Of a stretch of DNA of 64,000 nt, positions 43,838 to 57,692 are shown one piece after another (position 1 is the stretch's first letter; each line of letters starts with the position of its first letter). Under the pieces are notes generated by a model. The model was not told the DNA's origin and searched no databases. It worked only from the letters and a program-made list of their open reading frames with translations. The position numbers and the translations under genes were made by a program. Source of the DNA: Meconema thalassinum (lineage: Eukaryota; Arthropoda; Insecta; Orthoptera; Tettigoniidae); contig OX336395.1 of the NCBI GenBank assembly GCA_946902985.2, positions 291,643,065 to 291,707,064 of the forward strand, in the 5' to 3' direction.

Positions 43838-46800
43838 ATCGCCCCTAAGATAAATAATTTAAATGACGTTTAACATTATTTCTCTTACCACATCCAACAT
43901 AAAAAACTATAAATATAAATATTATACCCCCAAAAAGACAACATACAATATACTCTTCATCAATGCACAAAAATATACAAGAAATATATTCTTCACAAAA
44001 ATTCACATTTTAACTTTCATTCATCTCATTCTTCCAAATGTTCATAATGTTCATTCTTCTTTATATTTATACTGTAAAAAATATACATAAATGCCCTTCA
44101 CTTTTAATTTTGACATATATGTCAACGCTGCACTCGTTTATATTTCGGTGATCGTATTCATGACATACAATTTTGGCTTCATATCTTTTGAACGTAGTTT
44201 TTGTATATCAGTCTGGCGTAGAAGTACATTGTTGTAGTACCAGCTGATTAACCCATAATAACTATTACAGCACACGATAATAGGATGCAAACAATACAAT
44301 ATTCCTTTCGTCTCTATAAAGGGATTACTCAAATGCAGTAAAATTTCAATAATTGAAGAAAAAAAAACAACTTAGCAAGATACCTAAGGCAATTCCAATT
44401 TCAGTGCATATGACATACATGTAAATATTTCCCCAAATACATAATGACATCGAAATACCTTAAAGCAGTTATTAAACATTTCACTTATATATCCAAGTTA
44501 CTACTCACCTGCCTTCGTGGCTTAATTCTTTCTTAGGCCACGGCCGCCTCCTTTCAAATTAATACTTCCTAAGTCTCCACGACTTCTTAACCTCTCATAA
44601 AACCACAATTCCTCTTCACTACTTCTCGAAAACAATAACTTGAATTTTCAAAATCACAAATAAACATAAAATCTGACTTCTCGTTCATCTTATAAAATTT
44701 AACTTAGCGTCAAGATATCTTTACTGTATCGTCATTCCTTACTTACCATAACAAAATGATTAAGACTTGGACAAAATACTACTCAATACCTGAATTACGT
44801 ATATCACTAAACTATTTCACAAAAACACATGCCAAACTCCTCGGAATAAATATTTCGTTCCACAAAATATTAATGCTCTTATACTTTGAACTTAGTCTAT
44901 TCATGATTTGACTTTTTGCTGAATACCTAAAACTTATGACATTTCTCGTCAACACTTCCTTACATGCTTCAATCGCCTGGACTATAGCTCACTCTTGCTA
45001 TACCAGAATCTCTCAAAACTCGCAACAACTCATCGTGACATCACACGTCACATACAAAAAAAACTCCTCTATTCGTGGTATAATCCCACATCTTCGTACT
45101 GTTACGGGTCACCTCTTACTGACCAATAACACACTAAATTTCAGCTAAAAAAATCTTACATGCTTCGACTAATTCCTTGGAATAATAACATCATACTTTG
45201 CTTTCCTAACTATTGTCTTCCTAAAATAATGACAGTGTTCCAGTTGATAGTCAATAACACCGACACTCCTAATTGGCAAATATTCTCCCATAATCACTTC
45301 ATAAAGCAAGTCCTGAGTTATAACACAGTTAAGACACTCTCTGCTCTACCAAATTAAATGCGTAAATTACACCTGCCTTTAATTGAAACTTCATTATTAC
45401 CCCTTAGGTATACACTTATCTTACTAACTTATTCTTGTCTTCAAAAATATAAACTTCTCTTTACTAACTCCGTATGACATAAATAAAACTTTAATTTCTC
45501 GTCTACTAAAAAAATGATTTATCTTTAAATCCTGAAAACATCGAATTATAACAAATTCCTTTCACTTCTAGAAAATATTATGCCAACCATATAATTATTA
45601 CTATTATCTTTACTTTAACCTGTGTGTAGGACAACAATCTACCACATCATTAATTCGTTATTAATCATCAGTAACTTTTTACTAAAAGTGGTTTAGCTCG
45701 ATAACAAGCCTTGTAATATCTTTAAAACCTGCGTAAACGTAACTAAAACTTGGACCATATTACCTTTGTAATCTCTTATTACCTTGTGTGCATACAACCA
45801 TATATACTTTAAAAATCTCCCAACATTAACTTCACGTAGTCCCGTAGATACCATTAAAAAAAACTCATTGCTCAACGGAATATACCTCGCTGACCTACTT
45901 CATCCTCCAAAAACTTCTTAAAACTTACTTCATTTGGCATCTTACCAAAAACTTCCTCAAAAAACAACTTCATTTGGCATCTTACCAAAACTTAAAACCA
46001 TATTGCTCAACGGCATTACCTTCGTTGGCCTACTACTTCAAACTCACGTCAGCTGTATGCCTCTCACCAAGGTGGTCCGGGTTCGATTCCCGGTCAATGC
46101 ATGTGAGATTTTCGAAGTGAAATGCCATGTCCTGTGGTTCGGATTCCACGTAAAAAGGAGGTCCCGTGGCTTATAATCACAAGATTCACGGTCACGTAAA
46201 TTACAATCTTCCTTCCTTCAAACTCACGTCCATTTACGTGAAAATACACACATACACACACACATATCTGTCACCAAGTAAGTTACCAGATGTCCTAATT
46301 AGTTACTACTTCCTTATTTCAACCCGATGTTGGTTAATTCATACAACTCATTACCATTAACAATTCTAAACCACTTATAAATTTCTCAAAATATATCCAC
46401 TGATAACCTCGCTGTCCTCAACTGAAACTTCTTTATTAAATCAATACTTAATTCTTCAACTCACTAGTTTTATTACCACTGTATCATCTTATCTTCACTC
46501 ACTTTAGAATTAAATCTTTATTACCATTATATTCATAATTATGGTTGCAATAATAATTATTACTTTCTTTCGATTACTTACTTTTGTAATAATCTTCCCA
46601 ACTTTTTAAATTTAATTCTCACTTCATCCAACTTACCTGCAGTTTAAGGACCCACATTCAACTTACCTGAATTGCTCAATAGCACGACAACCTCTGTCTT
46701 CCAAATTAAATGATTTTAGTCAATCTAAATCAATAAGCGTAGGCACTACGCGCCCCTTACCATCCTAACTTCACGACTGAATTAAAATTACACACAGCAG

Positions 46801-46887
46801 GTTTCTCATCTACCTCTGTTCAATCATACTAAACTTCTCTATTTAATATTTAAGTCATACGGAACAGTAACTATCGGTAATACAAAT
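43838..46887. other. Non-coding AT-rich interior of unit 1
   Basis: Only short, overlapping frames; none conserved in protein families. Also present in unit 2 (51556-54379). Contains the SINE at 46051. Confidence 0.75.
46051..46216 (+). mobile_element. SINE family B, 5'-truncated, unit 1 only
   Basis: Starts in the tRNA part at AGCTGTATGCCTCTC. Flanked by 14-bp duplications TTCAAACTCACGTC (46037-46050 and 46217-46230). Unit 2 has the single-copy empty site at 53709-53722. Confidence 0.97.
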
Positions 46888-48325
46888 TTACATCACTACG
46901 TTCTCTGGCATTTCACAGTTCTTACCACATTCATCTTCAATTCTATCTTTAACTAGAATTCCACATTCTTCTTTCCGTGTTATATTAGTTTCTACTTCCT
47001 CTGTACTACATTCATCCATAGTAACACAGTACTTCGGCTTTCTCCCTCTCACTTCCCCAAGTCTGGCTAATTCAGTACGCCACTGCACATCATATGCTTT
47101 CTTTCTCTCTTTCATTCTGATTTCTTTTTCCTCTAACAACTTAATTCTCTTCTCTTTCATTTTACTTCTAAAATATCTACCTTTAGGTTTCATTTTCATT
47201 TCTCCCTTACTATCACTTAATGCTCTCTTTAGCCGTGGACTATTGCTTCTGCTCTTATCTATCTCTCTCCTCCTCTTAACCTGTTTACTAATTATGTTCT
47301 TCTGACTATGACTTAACGCACGCTTCTCTGCCTCTAATAATTTCACATTAATTTCCGCTACACCATCATTAAATTCTTCCCTAGTTAACATATCCTTTTC
47401 ACCTAAGATTTTCTGCATCTTAATTTCTTGAGTGCCTAGTACTTTCTTTATCTTACCTACTTCTATCCCTATCTTTTCTCTCATCTTCTCCACTTCTTTT
47501 TCACTACGTTCTATAGTCTCTTCTACAGCTATCCTGCGTTCATCTAAAATCTCCTTCAACTCTACTATGCTTTCTCCTACTATCTCCTCTGACGCTAATC
47601 TATTTTCACCTAAAATCTCGTCTGACTCTAATCTGATTTCACCTAAAATCTCCGCTATTTGCCGTTCCTCACCTAAGATCTCCTCCGATTCCAATCTGCT
47701 TTCACCTACAATCTCCACTGACTCTAATCTGATTTCACCTAAAATCTCCGCTATTTGCCGTTCCTCACCTAAGATCTCCTCCGATTCCAATCTGCTTTCA
47801 CCTACAATCTCCACTGACTCTAATCTGCTTTCACCTACAATCTCCTCTACCTCCAATCTGCTTTCAATTACAGTCTCCTTACAGGCTGTCTTCACTGATT
47901 CTACTGCAGTATCCCCTAAAGTCTCTACCACCTGCCTAGTTTCCGCTTCTACCAATTTGCTAAAACTTTCACCTTGAATTGCTATTTTATCTTCAATCAC
48001 AGTTACTATTCTTTCCTGAATCCTACTTTCTGTTGCTTCTAATTTCTTATCTACTGTCTTAATAATATATTTAGCCTTCATCTCTACCTCCTCCTTAATT
48101 TCACCTGTGATTTCCTGTTTCACCCCCTGAATACTCCCCTGCAGCATATCATACTTCATACTCAACCCTTCATTTACTTTAATCACACTGTCTAGTTTTA
48201 AATTATTCTCTTCCAGCTTCTGATTTATTTTACTCATATCCTCTCTCATCTCTTGATTACTCTTATCTAATTTCTCACCTAAATCTCTACTCAATTCCTT
48301 CCTACTTTCCAAATTATCTTTCTTA

Positions 48326-49513
48326 TGCCCGTTGCTCACGGTAAAATTTTCCTTCAAATTTATTGTACAATAATTTAATTTTAAAAAATTTATGTTGCTC
48401 ACGGTCAAATTCAAGTTTTATAAAACCTTTGATAAAACGTTTCATAAAATAGGACATGTTCTATTCCGTAAAATTAATTTTACGAAACGAACCAATCAGG
48501 GAAGCTGACATGAAGATGATGCTGGCGCCACGTGGTGAGAAGATTGTGAAGCTCGCTTGTAAACAAACTCTTCGAAAATAAAACATGGAGGACGGTTGTC
48601 GTTTGGGGGTAAAATTTACAGTCGATTCGCATTATTAACGCAAAGCGGTCATGAAACTTGCTTTAAGTACATTTGAAAATATGCGTGGTACTGAATGAAT
48701 TAATTCCAATCAATATTTAAGATATAATTGTAATAATTGGATATTTAACCATACGCGCTGATAAGAAGTGCAACAAATTGCTGTATCGTCAGTTGGAAAA
48801 GTGTGCTAGTGGTATCGCGCTCGCTTGCTGATCAGAAGATCCCGGGTTCAAGGCTATCCAGGGGCGGAGATTTTTACTTCCTTTTAATTATTTTATAATT
48901 TCCTCCTTACATCGTACAGCAATATTGCAACATTGTTTTGTGTTTTCTCCCATTTAAAATTTTTATTTTCCCTAAATACTGTAACCATGGACGGATACCA
49001 TTCGTGATAACTATTAGAATTTAAATAGTTAAATATTTATCCCAGAATAATAATATGACACGTTCTGTATTCACTGGATATACCTAGGAGTTTTTTAAAC
49101 TGCTTTCCTCCATTCTTAGAAAATTCCTATATGAATTTTGATTTCTAACCTCAACTCATTTTCGACCAAGGAGAGTATTCCTCTACTCTACTCTTCTCTT
49201 CTCCATTCCCGAGTCCAGGACTTCCTAGCATTTCTTTTCTTCCTTTTTACCACTGTACGACATTTAATTGTAGCTAAATTAAGCAGCAATTTTTGCAATG
49301 CTTGCTTTGTTTGTTGGAGCCATACTCTCAAACCAATGTGTGTTGAACAGCTGATTCTTGGTTCAGAAGTTTATCGGTAGATGGCGATCCTGATACATCC
49401 ACGGATTTTATAAAATAATTTTACCGTGAACAACACAGCTTCCTTTCGTCAAATTTTTATAAAATTAGTTGTAAAATAAATTTTAAGAAACATTTTACCG
49501 TGAACAACGGGCA
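48326..49513. mobile_element. PIF/Harbinger-like MITE in unit 1 gag
   Basis: TGCCCGTTGCTCACGGTAAA and inverse TGCCCGTTGTTCACGGTAAA, with the 3-bp duplication TTA (48323-48325, 49514-49516). The terminal motif is repeated a few dozen bases inside each end. A tRNA-like stretch with TAGTGGTATCG and CCCGGGTTCAAGGC lies at 48790-48860. 1188 bp, no transposase. Confidence 0.87.
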
Positions 49514-49539
49514 TTACTCTCTTCCATATTTTGATTTAG

Positions 49540-49810
49540 CCTACCCATATCTTTATCTAATTTCTCAAATTTATCATTGAATTCCAAATAACTTCTTTTA
49601 TTCTCTTCACTATTTTTATTCATATCTTTATCTAATTTCTCAAATTTATCATTGAATTCCAAATAACTTCTTTTATTCTCTTCACTATTTTTATTCATAT
49701 CTTTATCTAATTTCTCAAATTTATCATTGAATTCCAAATAACTTCTTTTATTCTCTTCACTATTTTTATTCATATCTTTATCTAATTTCTCAAATTTATC
49801 ATTGAATTCC
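49540..49810 (-). repeat. 75-bp coding repeat, four copies
   Basis: AATTTATCATTGAATTCC recurs every 75 bp on the plus strand. Unit 2 has three copies (57035-57220). Confidence 0.95.
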
Positions 49811-50283
49811 TTCCTACTTTCCCTACTATTTTTATTCATCTCCCTCAAGATATCAGCTAATGAAATTTCATGGACCTCTAAGGACTTCTGTTTCTCCTGA
49901 CTACCACTAGTCTCTGGATGTACCTCTGTATTCGTCTCAAGATTTTCCTCAGAATTCGTGTCAGGGTTAACCTCAGGATTATTTTCAGGATTACTCTCAG
50001 GATTATTCTCAAGATTTACCTCCGACATCTTGGTATTATTCTCTACGCTCTCAACATCGCTACTGCTATCAACCTCCTTATAATTAACTTTCTCGACTTT
50101 ATTCCTACTTCTCAACTGCCTCTGTTCCTCTTCCGACATCTCGAAGTACACCGTATAACAATTGCCCTTCCAAAATTTCACTTCACTTCACTGTCCCCCA
50201 AAAGCACTGACAATTTGCACTGAAATTATACACTCCTCTCCTAAATACCGAATGGTTTTCGTGTCCGACGTTGTAGCGCCAAA

Positions 50284-51555
50284 TGTAACATTTTTAATAT
50301 ATCCTTAAACGTGGTATAACTGTAAAGGTTCTATAAAAACAAACATGATAAGAATATATAAATACACTGTGGTGTGACCTTACCTGTGATAGTATAATAT
50401 AATAAGTTGTTGAGCGCCAGATTCCTATTTAAGACAGTGATTCGAAATTTATGAATTAACCTCGGCTATCAGCAGTAGAGTCGAGACCACTTACCCGGGC
50501 CGTAGTGTAACTTAGTTGACTAACCATTCAGTATTTATTTATAAGGAGTAGTTAATTTGCCTATAGTATTTACTAACCACTATGAAAGAAATAGGCATTA
50601 CGTTAAAGAAAATGAATTTATTGACTCAAGACCAAAATACTAATAGTTACAAAAAAGAATTTAATTTACCAACTGCGGTTTAATTATTTAAAAGAAAATG
50701 ACCATTTAAATTACTTGAATAAAAAAAGCTTGACTCTAAATTACAAATAGAGACGGAAGTAATAATTGTTTATGCTCACCAACTTGCAGCTTTGTCATAT
50801 TGAATGTTATAACAGATAACCTTAATGTTCCTTCTCATATTAAAAAAAAATGTTGTAGTATGTCATAAGATACAGCATACTACGTTCCATTGTGTTGCCA
50901 TCTCTAGATTAATTGTAGTATTCAACTATAAGCCATTGTCAGCTTATATATATATCTTGTCAACATTGTGGTTATTATGTCGAGACATGATGTATGCTAA
51001 AGCCATGAATGATATTTCACAAAGCAGTCGGTGGACCTCTGTCGCTGCTCTGTCACTAATGAGTTGTCGTTCACTAATCCCCTTGTAGACGCGGGAGTGC
51101 GGTTATATCTTCCTTGTCACGTGGTGTCACAGCCCCCACTCTAGAAGCAAGCTACCCTCTCTCTTCAGTCTTGACGCGTACGTACATTAGAAATGGCGTG
51201 ATTCTTTCACAATAAGGTGAAATATCAAGCTTCTATTCCTTCCAGAAGGACCTCGATGGTCGAACTCGTGATGGTTACTCATGACAGTGACGCTGTATGC
51301 CGTGGTGAAATAACTACTACGACGTTCTGTTTGTGACGCATAGGGTTGTTCCTTATTGCCAATCTTGTTGCAATATATAATACTTCGTCTCTTTACAAGT
51401 AATTGTTAATAAAAATCTGTCTGACTATAATAATAAAAACCGCTTACAATTATCTGATATAAAAATCATCTCATGGATGTTCTAATTAATAATAATAATA
51501 ACATGATAAATGAATAACCCTTTAAATATAACAGCTATGGGATCGAATCGTTACA
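50284..51555 (-). repeat. LTR 2 (shared middle LTR)
   Basis: Same sequence as LTR 1 and LTR 3. No target duplication at its edges: CGCCAAA on the left is internal sequence of unit 1, and ATCGCCCC on the right is internal sequence of unit 2. Confidence 0.95.
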
Positions 51556-54379
51556 ATCGCCCCTAAGATAAATAATTTAAATGACGTTTAACATTATTTC
51601 TCTTACCACATCCAACATAAAAAACTATAAATATAAATATTATACCCCCAAAAAGACAACATACAATATACTCTTCATCAATGCACAAAAATATACAAGA
51701 AATATATTCTTCACAAAAATTCACATTTTAACTTTCATTCATCTCATTCTTCCAAATGTTCATAATGTTCATTCTTCTTTATATTTATACTGTAAAAAAT
51801 ATACATAAATGCCCTTCACTTTTAATTTTGACATATATGTCAACGCTGCACTCGTTTATATTTCGGTGATCGTATTCATGACATACAATTTTGGCTTCAT
51901 ATCTTTTGAACGTAGTTTTTGTATATCAGTCTGGCGTAGAAGTACATTGTTGTAGTACCAGCTGATTAACCCATAATAACTATTACAGCACACGATAATA
52001 GGATGCAAACAATACAATATTCCTTTCGTCTCTATAAAGGGATTACTCAAATGCAGTAAAATTTCAATAATTGAAGAAAAAAAAACAACTTAGCAAGATA
52101 CCTAAGGCAATTCCAATTTCAGTGCATATGACATACATGTAAATATTTCCCCAAATACATAATGACATCGAAATACCTTAAAGCAGTTATTAAACATTTC
52201 ACTTATATATCCAAGTTACTACTCACCTGCCTTCGTGGCTTAATTCTTTCTTAGGCCACGGCCGCCTCCTTTCAAATTAATACTTCCTAAGTCTCCACGA
52301 CTTCTTAACCTCTCATAAAACCACAATTCCTCTTCACTACTTCTCGAAAACAATAACTTGAATTTTCAAAATCACAAATAAACATAAAATCTGACTTCTC
52401 GTTCATCTTATAAAATTTAACTTAGCGTCAAGATATCTTTACTGTATCGTCATTCCTTACTTACCATAACAAAATGATTAAGACTTGGACAAAATACTAC
52501 TCAATACCTGAATTACGTATATCACTAAACTATTTCACAAAAACACATGCCAAACTCCTCGGAATAAATATTTCGTTCCACAAAATATTAATGCTCTTAT
52601 ACTTTGAACTTAGTCTATTCATGATTTGACTTTTTGCTGAATACCTAAAACTTATGACATTTCTCGTCAACACGTCCTTACATGCTTCAATCGCCTGGAC
52701 TATAGCTCACTCTTGCTATACCAGAATCTCTCAAAACTCTCAACAACTCATCGTGACATCACACGTCACATACAAAAAAAACTCCTCTATTCGTGGTATA
52801 AATAACACACTAAATTTCAGCTAAAAAAATCTTACATGCTTCGACTAATTCCTTGGAATAATATCATACTTTGCTTTCCTAACTATTGTCTTCCTAAAAT
52901 AATGACAGTGTTCCAGTTGATAGTCAATAACACCGACACTCCTAATTGGCAAATATTCTCCCATAATCACTTCATAAAGCAAGTCCTGAGTTATAACACA
53001 GTTAAGACACTCTCTGCTCTACCAAATTAAATGCGTAAATTACACCTGCCTTTAATTGAAACTTCATTATTACCCCTTAGGTATACACTTATCTTACTAA
53101 CTTATTCTTGTCTTCAAAAATATAAACTTCTCTTTACTAACTCCGTATGACATAAATAAAACTTTAATTTCTTGTCTACTAAAAAAATGATTTATCTTTA
53201 AATCCTGAAAACATCGAATTATAACAAATTCCTTTCACTTCTAGAAAATATTATGCCAACCATATAATTATTACTATTATCTTTACTTTAACCTGTGTGT
53301 AGGACAACAATCTACCACATCATTAATTCGTTATTAATCATCAGTAACTTTTTACTAAAAGTGGTTTAGCTCGATAACAAGCCTTGTAATATCTTTAAAA
53401 CCTGCGTAAACGTAACTAAAACTTGGACCATATTACCTTTGTAATCTCTTATTACCTTGTGTGCATACAACCATATATACTTTAAAAACCTCCCAACATT
53501 AACTTCACGTAGTCCCGTAGATACCATAAAAAAAACTCATTGCTCAACGGAATATACCTCGCTGACCTACTTCATCCTCCAAAAACTTCTTAAAACTTAC
53601 TTCATTTGGCATCTTACCAAAAACTTCCTCAAAAAACAACTTCATTTGGCATCTTACCAAAACTTAAAACCATATTGCTCTACGGCATTACCTTCGTTGG
53701 CCTACTACTTCAAACTCACGTCCATTTACGTGAAAATACACACATACACACACACATATCTGTCACCAAGTAAGTTACCAGATGTCCTAATTAGTTACTA
53801 CTTCCTTATTTCAACCCGATGTTGGTTAATTCATACAACTCATTACCATTAACAATTCTAAACCACTTATAAATTTCTCAAAATATATCCACTGATAACC
53901 TCGCTGTCCTCAACTGAAACTTCTTTATTAAATCAATACTTAATTCTTCAACTCACTAGTTTTATTACCACTGTATCATCTTATCTTCACTCACTTTAGA
54001 ATTAAATCTTTATTACCATTATATTCATAATTATGGTTGCCATAATAATTATTACTTTCTTTCGATTACTTACTTTTGTAATAATCTTCCCAACTTTTTA
54101 AATTTAATTCTCACTTCATCCAACTTACCTGCAGTTTAAGGACCCACATTCAACTTACCTGAATTGCTCAATAGCACGACAACCTCTGTCTTCCAAATTA
54201 AATGATTTTAGTCAATCTAAATCAATAAGCGTAGGCACTACGCGCCCCTTACCATCCTAACTTCACGACTGAATTAAAATTACACACAGCAGGTTTCTCA
54301 TCTACCTCTGTTCAATCATACTAAACTTCTCTATTTAATATTTAAGTCATACGGAACAGTAACTATCGGTAATACAAAT
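51556..54379. other. Non-coding AT-rich interior of unit 2
   Basis: Counterpart of 43838-46887. Lacks about 43 bp present at 45082-45124 in unit 1 and lacks the SINE. Confidence 0.75.
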
Positions 54380-57300
54380 TTACATCACTACGTTCTCTGG
54401 CATTTCACAGTTCTTACCACATTCATCTTCAATTCTATCTTTAACTAGAATTCCACATTCTTCTTTCCGTGTTATATTAGTTTCTACTTCCTCTGTACTA
54501 CATTCATCCATAGTAACACAGTACTTCGGCTTTCTCCCTCTCACTTCCCCAAGTCTGGCTAATTCAGTACGCCACTGCACATCATATGCTTTCTTTCTCT
54601 CTTTCATTCTGATTTCTTTTTCCTCTAACAACTTAATTCTCTTCTCTTTCATTTTACTTCTAAAATATCTACCTTTAGGTTTCATTTTCATTTCTCCGTT
54701 ACTATCACTTAATGCTCTCTTTAGCCGTGGACTATTGCTTCTGCTCTTATCTATCTCTCTCCTCCTCTTAACCTGTTTACTAATTATGTTCTTCTGACTA
54801 TGACTTAACGCACGCTTCTCTGCCTCTAATAATTTCACATTAATTTCCGCTACACCATCATTAAATTCTTCCCTAGTTAACATATCCTTTTCACCTAAGA
54901 TTTTCTGCATCTTAATTTCTTGAGTGCCTAGTACTTTCTTTATCTTACCTACTTCTATCCCTATCTTTTCTCTCATCTTCTCCACTTCTTTTTCACTACG
55001 TTCTATAGTCTCTTCTACAGCTATCCTGCGTTCATCTAAAATCTCCTTCAACTCTACTATGCTTTCTCCTACTATCTCCTCTGACGCTAATCTATTTTCA
55101 CCTAAAATCTCGTCTGACTCTAATCTGATTTCACCTAAAATCTCCGCTATTTGCCGTTCCTCACCTAAGATCTCCTCCGATTCCAATCTGCTTTCACCTA
55201 CAATCTCCACTGACTCTAATCTGATTTCACCTAAAATCTCCGCTATTTGCCGTTCCTCACCTAAGATCTCCTCCGATTCCAATCTGCTTTCACCTACAAT
55301 CTCCACTGACTCTAATCTGCTTTCACCTACAATCTCCTCTACCTCCAATCTGCTTTCAATTACAGTCTCCTTACAGGCTGTCTTCACTGATTCTACTGCA
55401 GTATCCCCTAAAGTCTCTACCACCTGCCTAGTTTCCGCTTCTACCAATTTGCTAAAACTTTCACCTTGAATTGCTATTTTATCTTCAATCACAGTTACTA
55501 TTCTTTCCTGAATCCTACTTTCTGTTGCTTCTAATTTCTTATCTACTGTCTTAATAATATATTTAGCCTTCATCTCTACCTCCTCCTTAATTTCACCTAT
55601 GATTTCCTGTTTCACCCCCTGAATACTCCCCTGCAGCATATCATACTTCATACTCAACCCTTCATTTACTTTAATCACACTGTCTAGTTTTAAATTATTC
55701 TCTTCCAGCTTCTGATTTATTTTACTCATATCCTCTCTCATCTCTTGATTACTCTTATCTAATTTCTCACCTAAATCTCTACTCAATTCCTTCCTACTTT
55801 CCAAATTATCTTTCTTATGCCCGTTGCTCACGGTAAAATTTTCCTTCAAATTTATTGTACAATAATTTAATTTAAAAAAAATTATGTTGCTCACGGTCAA
55901 ATTCAAGTTTTATAAAACCTTTGATAAAACGTTTCATAAAATAGGACATGTTCTATTCCGTAAAATTAATTTTACGAAACGAACCAGTCAGGGAAGCTGA
56001 CATGAAGATGATGCTGGCGCCACGTGGTGAGAAGATTGTGAAGCTCGCTTGTAAACAAACTCTTCGAAAATAAAACATGGAGGACGGTTGTCGTTTGGGG
56101 GTAAAATTTACAGTCGATTCGCATTATTAACGCAAAGCGGTCATGAAACTTGCTTTAAGTACATTTGAAAATATGCGTGGTACTGAATGAATTAATTCCA
56201 ATCAATATTTAAGATATAATTGTAATAATTGGATATTTAACCATACGCGCTGATAAGAAGTGCAACAAATTGCTGTATCGTCAGTTGGAAAAGTGTGCTA
56301 GTGGTATCGCGCTCGCTTGCTGATCAGAAGATCCCGGGTTCAAGGCTATCCAGGGGCGGAGATTTTTACTTCCTTTTAATTATTTTATAATTTCCTCCTT
56401 ACATCGTACAGCAATATTGCAACATTGTTTTGTGTTTTCTCCCATTTAAAATTTTTATTTTCCCTAAATACTGTAACCATGGACGGATACCATTCGTGAT
56501 AACTATTAGAATTTAAATAGTTAAATATTTATCCCAGAATAATATGACACGTTCTGTATTTACTGGATATAGCTAGGAGTTTTTTAAACTGCTTTCCTCC
56601 ATTCTTAGAAAATTCCTATATGAATTTTGATTTCTAACCTCAACTCATTTTCGACCAAGGAGAGTATTCCTCTACTCTTTTCTTCTCCATTCCCGAGTCC
56701 AGGACTTCCTAGCATTTCTTTTCTTCCTTTTTACCACTGTACGACATTTAATTGTAGCTAAATTAAGCAGCAATTTTTGCAATGCTTGCTTTGTTTGTTG
56801 GAGCCATACTCTCAAACCAATGTGTGTTGAACAGCTGATTCTTGGTTCAGAAGTTTATCGGTAGATGGCGATCCTGATACATCCACGGATTTTATAAAAT
56901 AATTTTACCGTGAACAACACAGCTTCCTTTCGTCAAATTTTTATAAAATTAGTTGTAAAATAAATTTTAAGAAACATTTTACCTTGAGCAACGGGCATTA
57001 CTCTCTTCCATATTTTGATTTAGCCTACCCATATCTTTATCTAATTTCTCAAATTTATCATTGAATTCCAAATAACTTCTTTTATTCTCTTCACTATTTT
57101 TATTCATATCTCTATCTAATTTCTCAAATTTATCATTGAATTCCAAATAACTTCTTTTATTCTCTTCACTATTTTTATTCATATCTTTATCTAATTTCTC
57201 AAATTTATCATTGAATTCCTTCCTACTTTCCCTACTATTTTTATTCATCTCCCTCAAGATATCAGCTAATGAAATTTCATGGACCTCTAAGGACTTCTGT

Positions 57301-57548
57301 TTCTCCTGACTACCACTAGTCTCAGGATGTACCTCTGTATTCGTCTCAAGATTTTCCTCAGAATTGGTGTCAGGGTTAACCTCAGGATTATTTTCAGGAT
57401 TACTCTCAGGATTATTCTCAAGATTTACCTCCGACATCTTGGTATTATTCTCTACGCTCTCAACATCGCTACTGCTATCAACCTCCTTATAATTAACTTT
57501 CTCGACTTTATTCCTACTTCTCAACTGCCTCTGTTCCTCTTCCGACAT
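54380..57548 (-). pseudogene. Gag-like coiled-coil protein of unit 2, split by a MITE
   Basis: As in unit 1: start MSEEEQ at 57548, three 25-residue repeats instead of four, MITE at 55818-56997, and second part 55814-54380. The 508-residue downstream frames of the two units differ at only about four positions, e.g. EITGEI versus EIIGEI and SDSKGE versus SDSNGE. Confidence 0.75.
55818..56997. mobile_element. PIF/Harbinger-like MITE in unit 2 gag
   Basis: Same insertion point as in unit 1, with TTA at 55815-55817 and 56998-57000. The right TIR carries an ACCTTGAGC variant. The tRNA-like region is at about 56285-56350. Confidence 0.87.
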
Positions 57549-57692
57549 CTCGAAGTACACCGTATAACAATTGCCCTTCCAAAATTTCACTTCACTTCAC
57601 TGTCCCCCAAAAGCACTGACAATTTGCACTGAAATTATACACTCCTCTCCTAAATACCGAATGGTTTTCGTGTCCGACGTTGTAGCGCCAAA

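Larger units (their letters stand above)
46888..50139 (-). pseudogene. Gag-like coiled-coil protein of unit 1, split by a MITE
   Basis: Probable start at 50139 (MSEEEQRQLRSRNK), chosen by its resemblance to the gypsy gag start at 12513; the frame opens 14 codons earlier. An acidic Asn/Glu/Pro region (NPESNPENNPEVNP) is followed by four 25-residue repeats (FNDKFEKLDKDMNKNSEENK). The MITE at 48326-49513 interrupts. The second part (48322-46888) has long coiled coil with repeats such as ESRLESVEIVGESRL and EERQIAEILGEI, a basic stretch (KQVKRRREIDKSRSNSPRLK) and a Cys-containing tail. No capsid or zinc-knuckle motif is evident. The function is inferred from position after the 5' LTR. Confidence 0.75.

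Noticed and set aside
47432..47977. Plus-strand 181-residue frame opposite the gag repeats (and its twin at 54924-55469)
   Set aside because: It is antisense to the coiled-coil gag frame and owes its openness to codon repetition; Ser/Pro-rich low complexity with no family resemblance.
48790..48860. Possible functional tRNA gene
   Set aside because: A and B boxes are recognisable but the anticodon and acceptor stems do not pair well, and the same sequence occurs in all three copies of a MITE.
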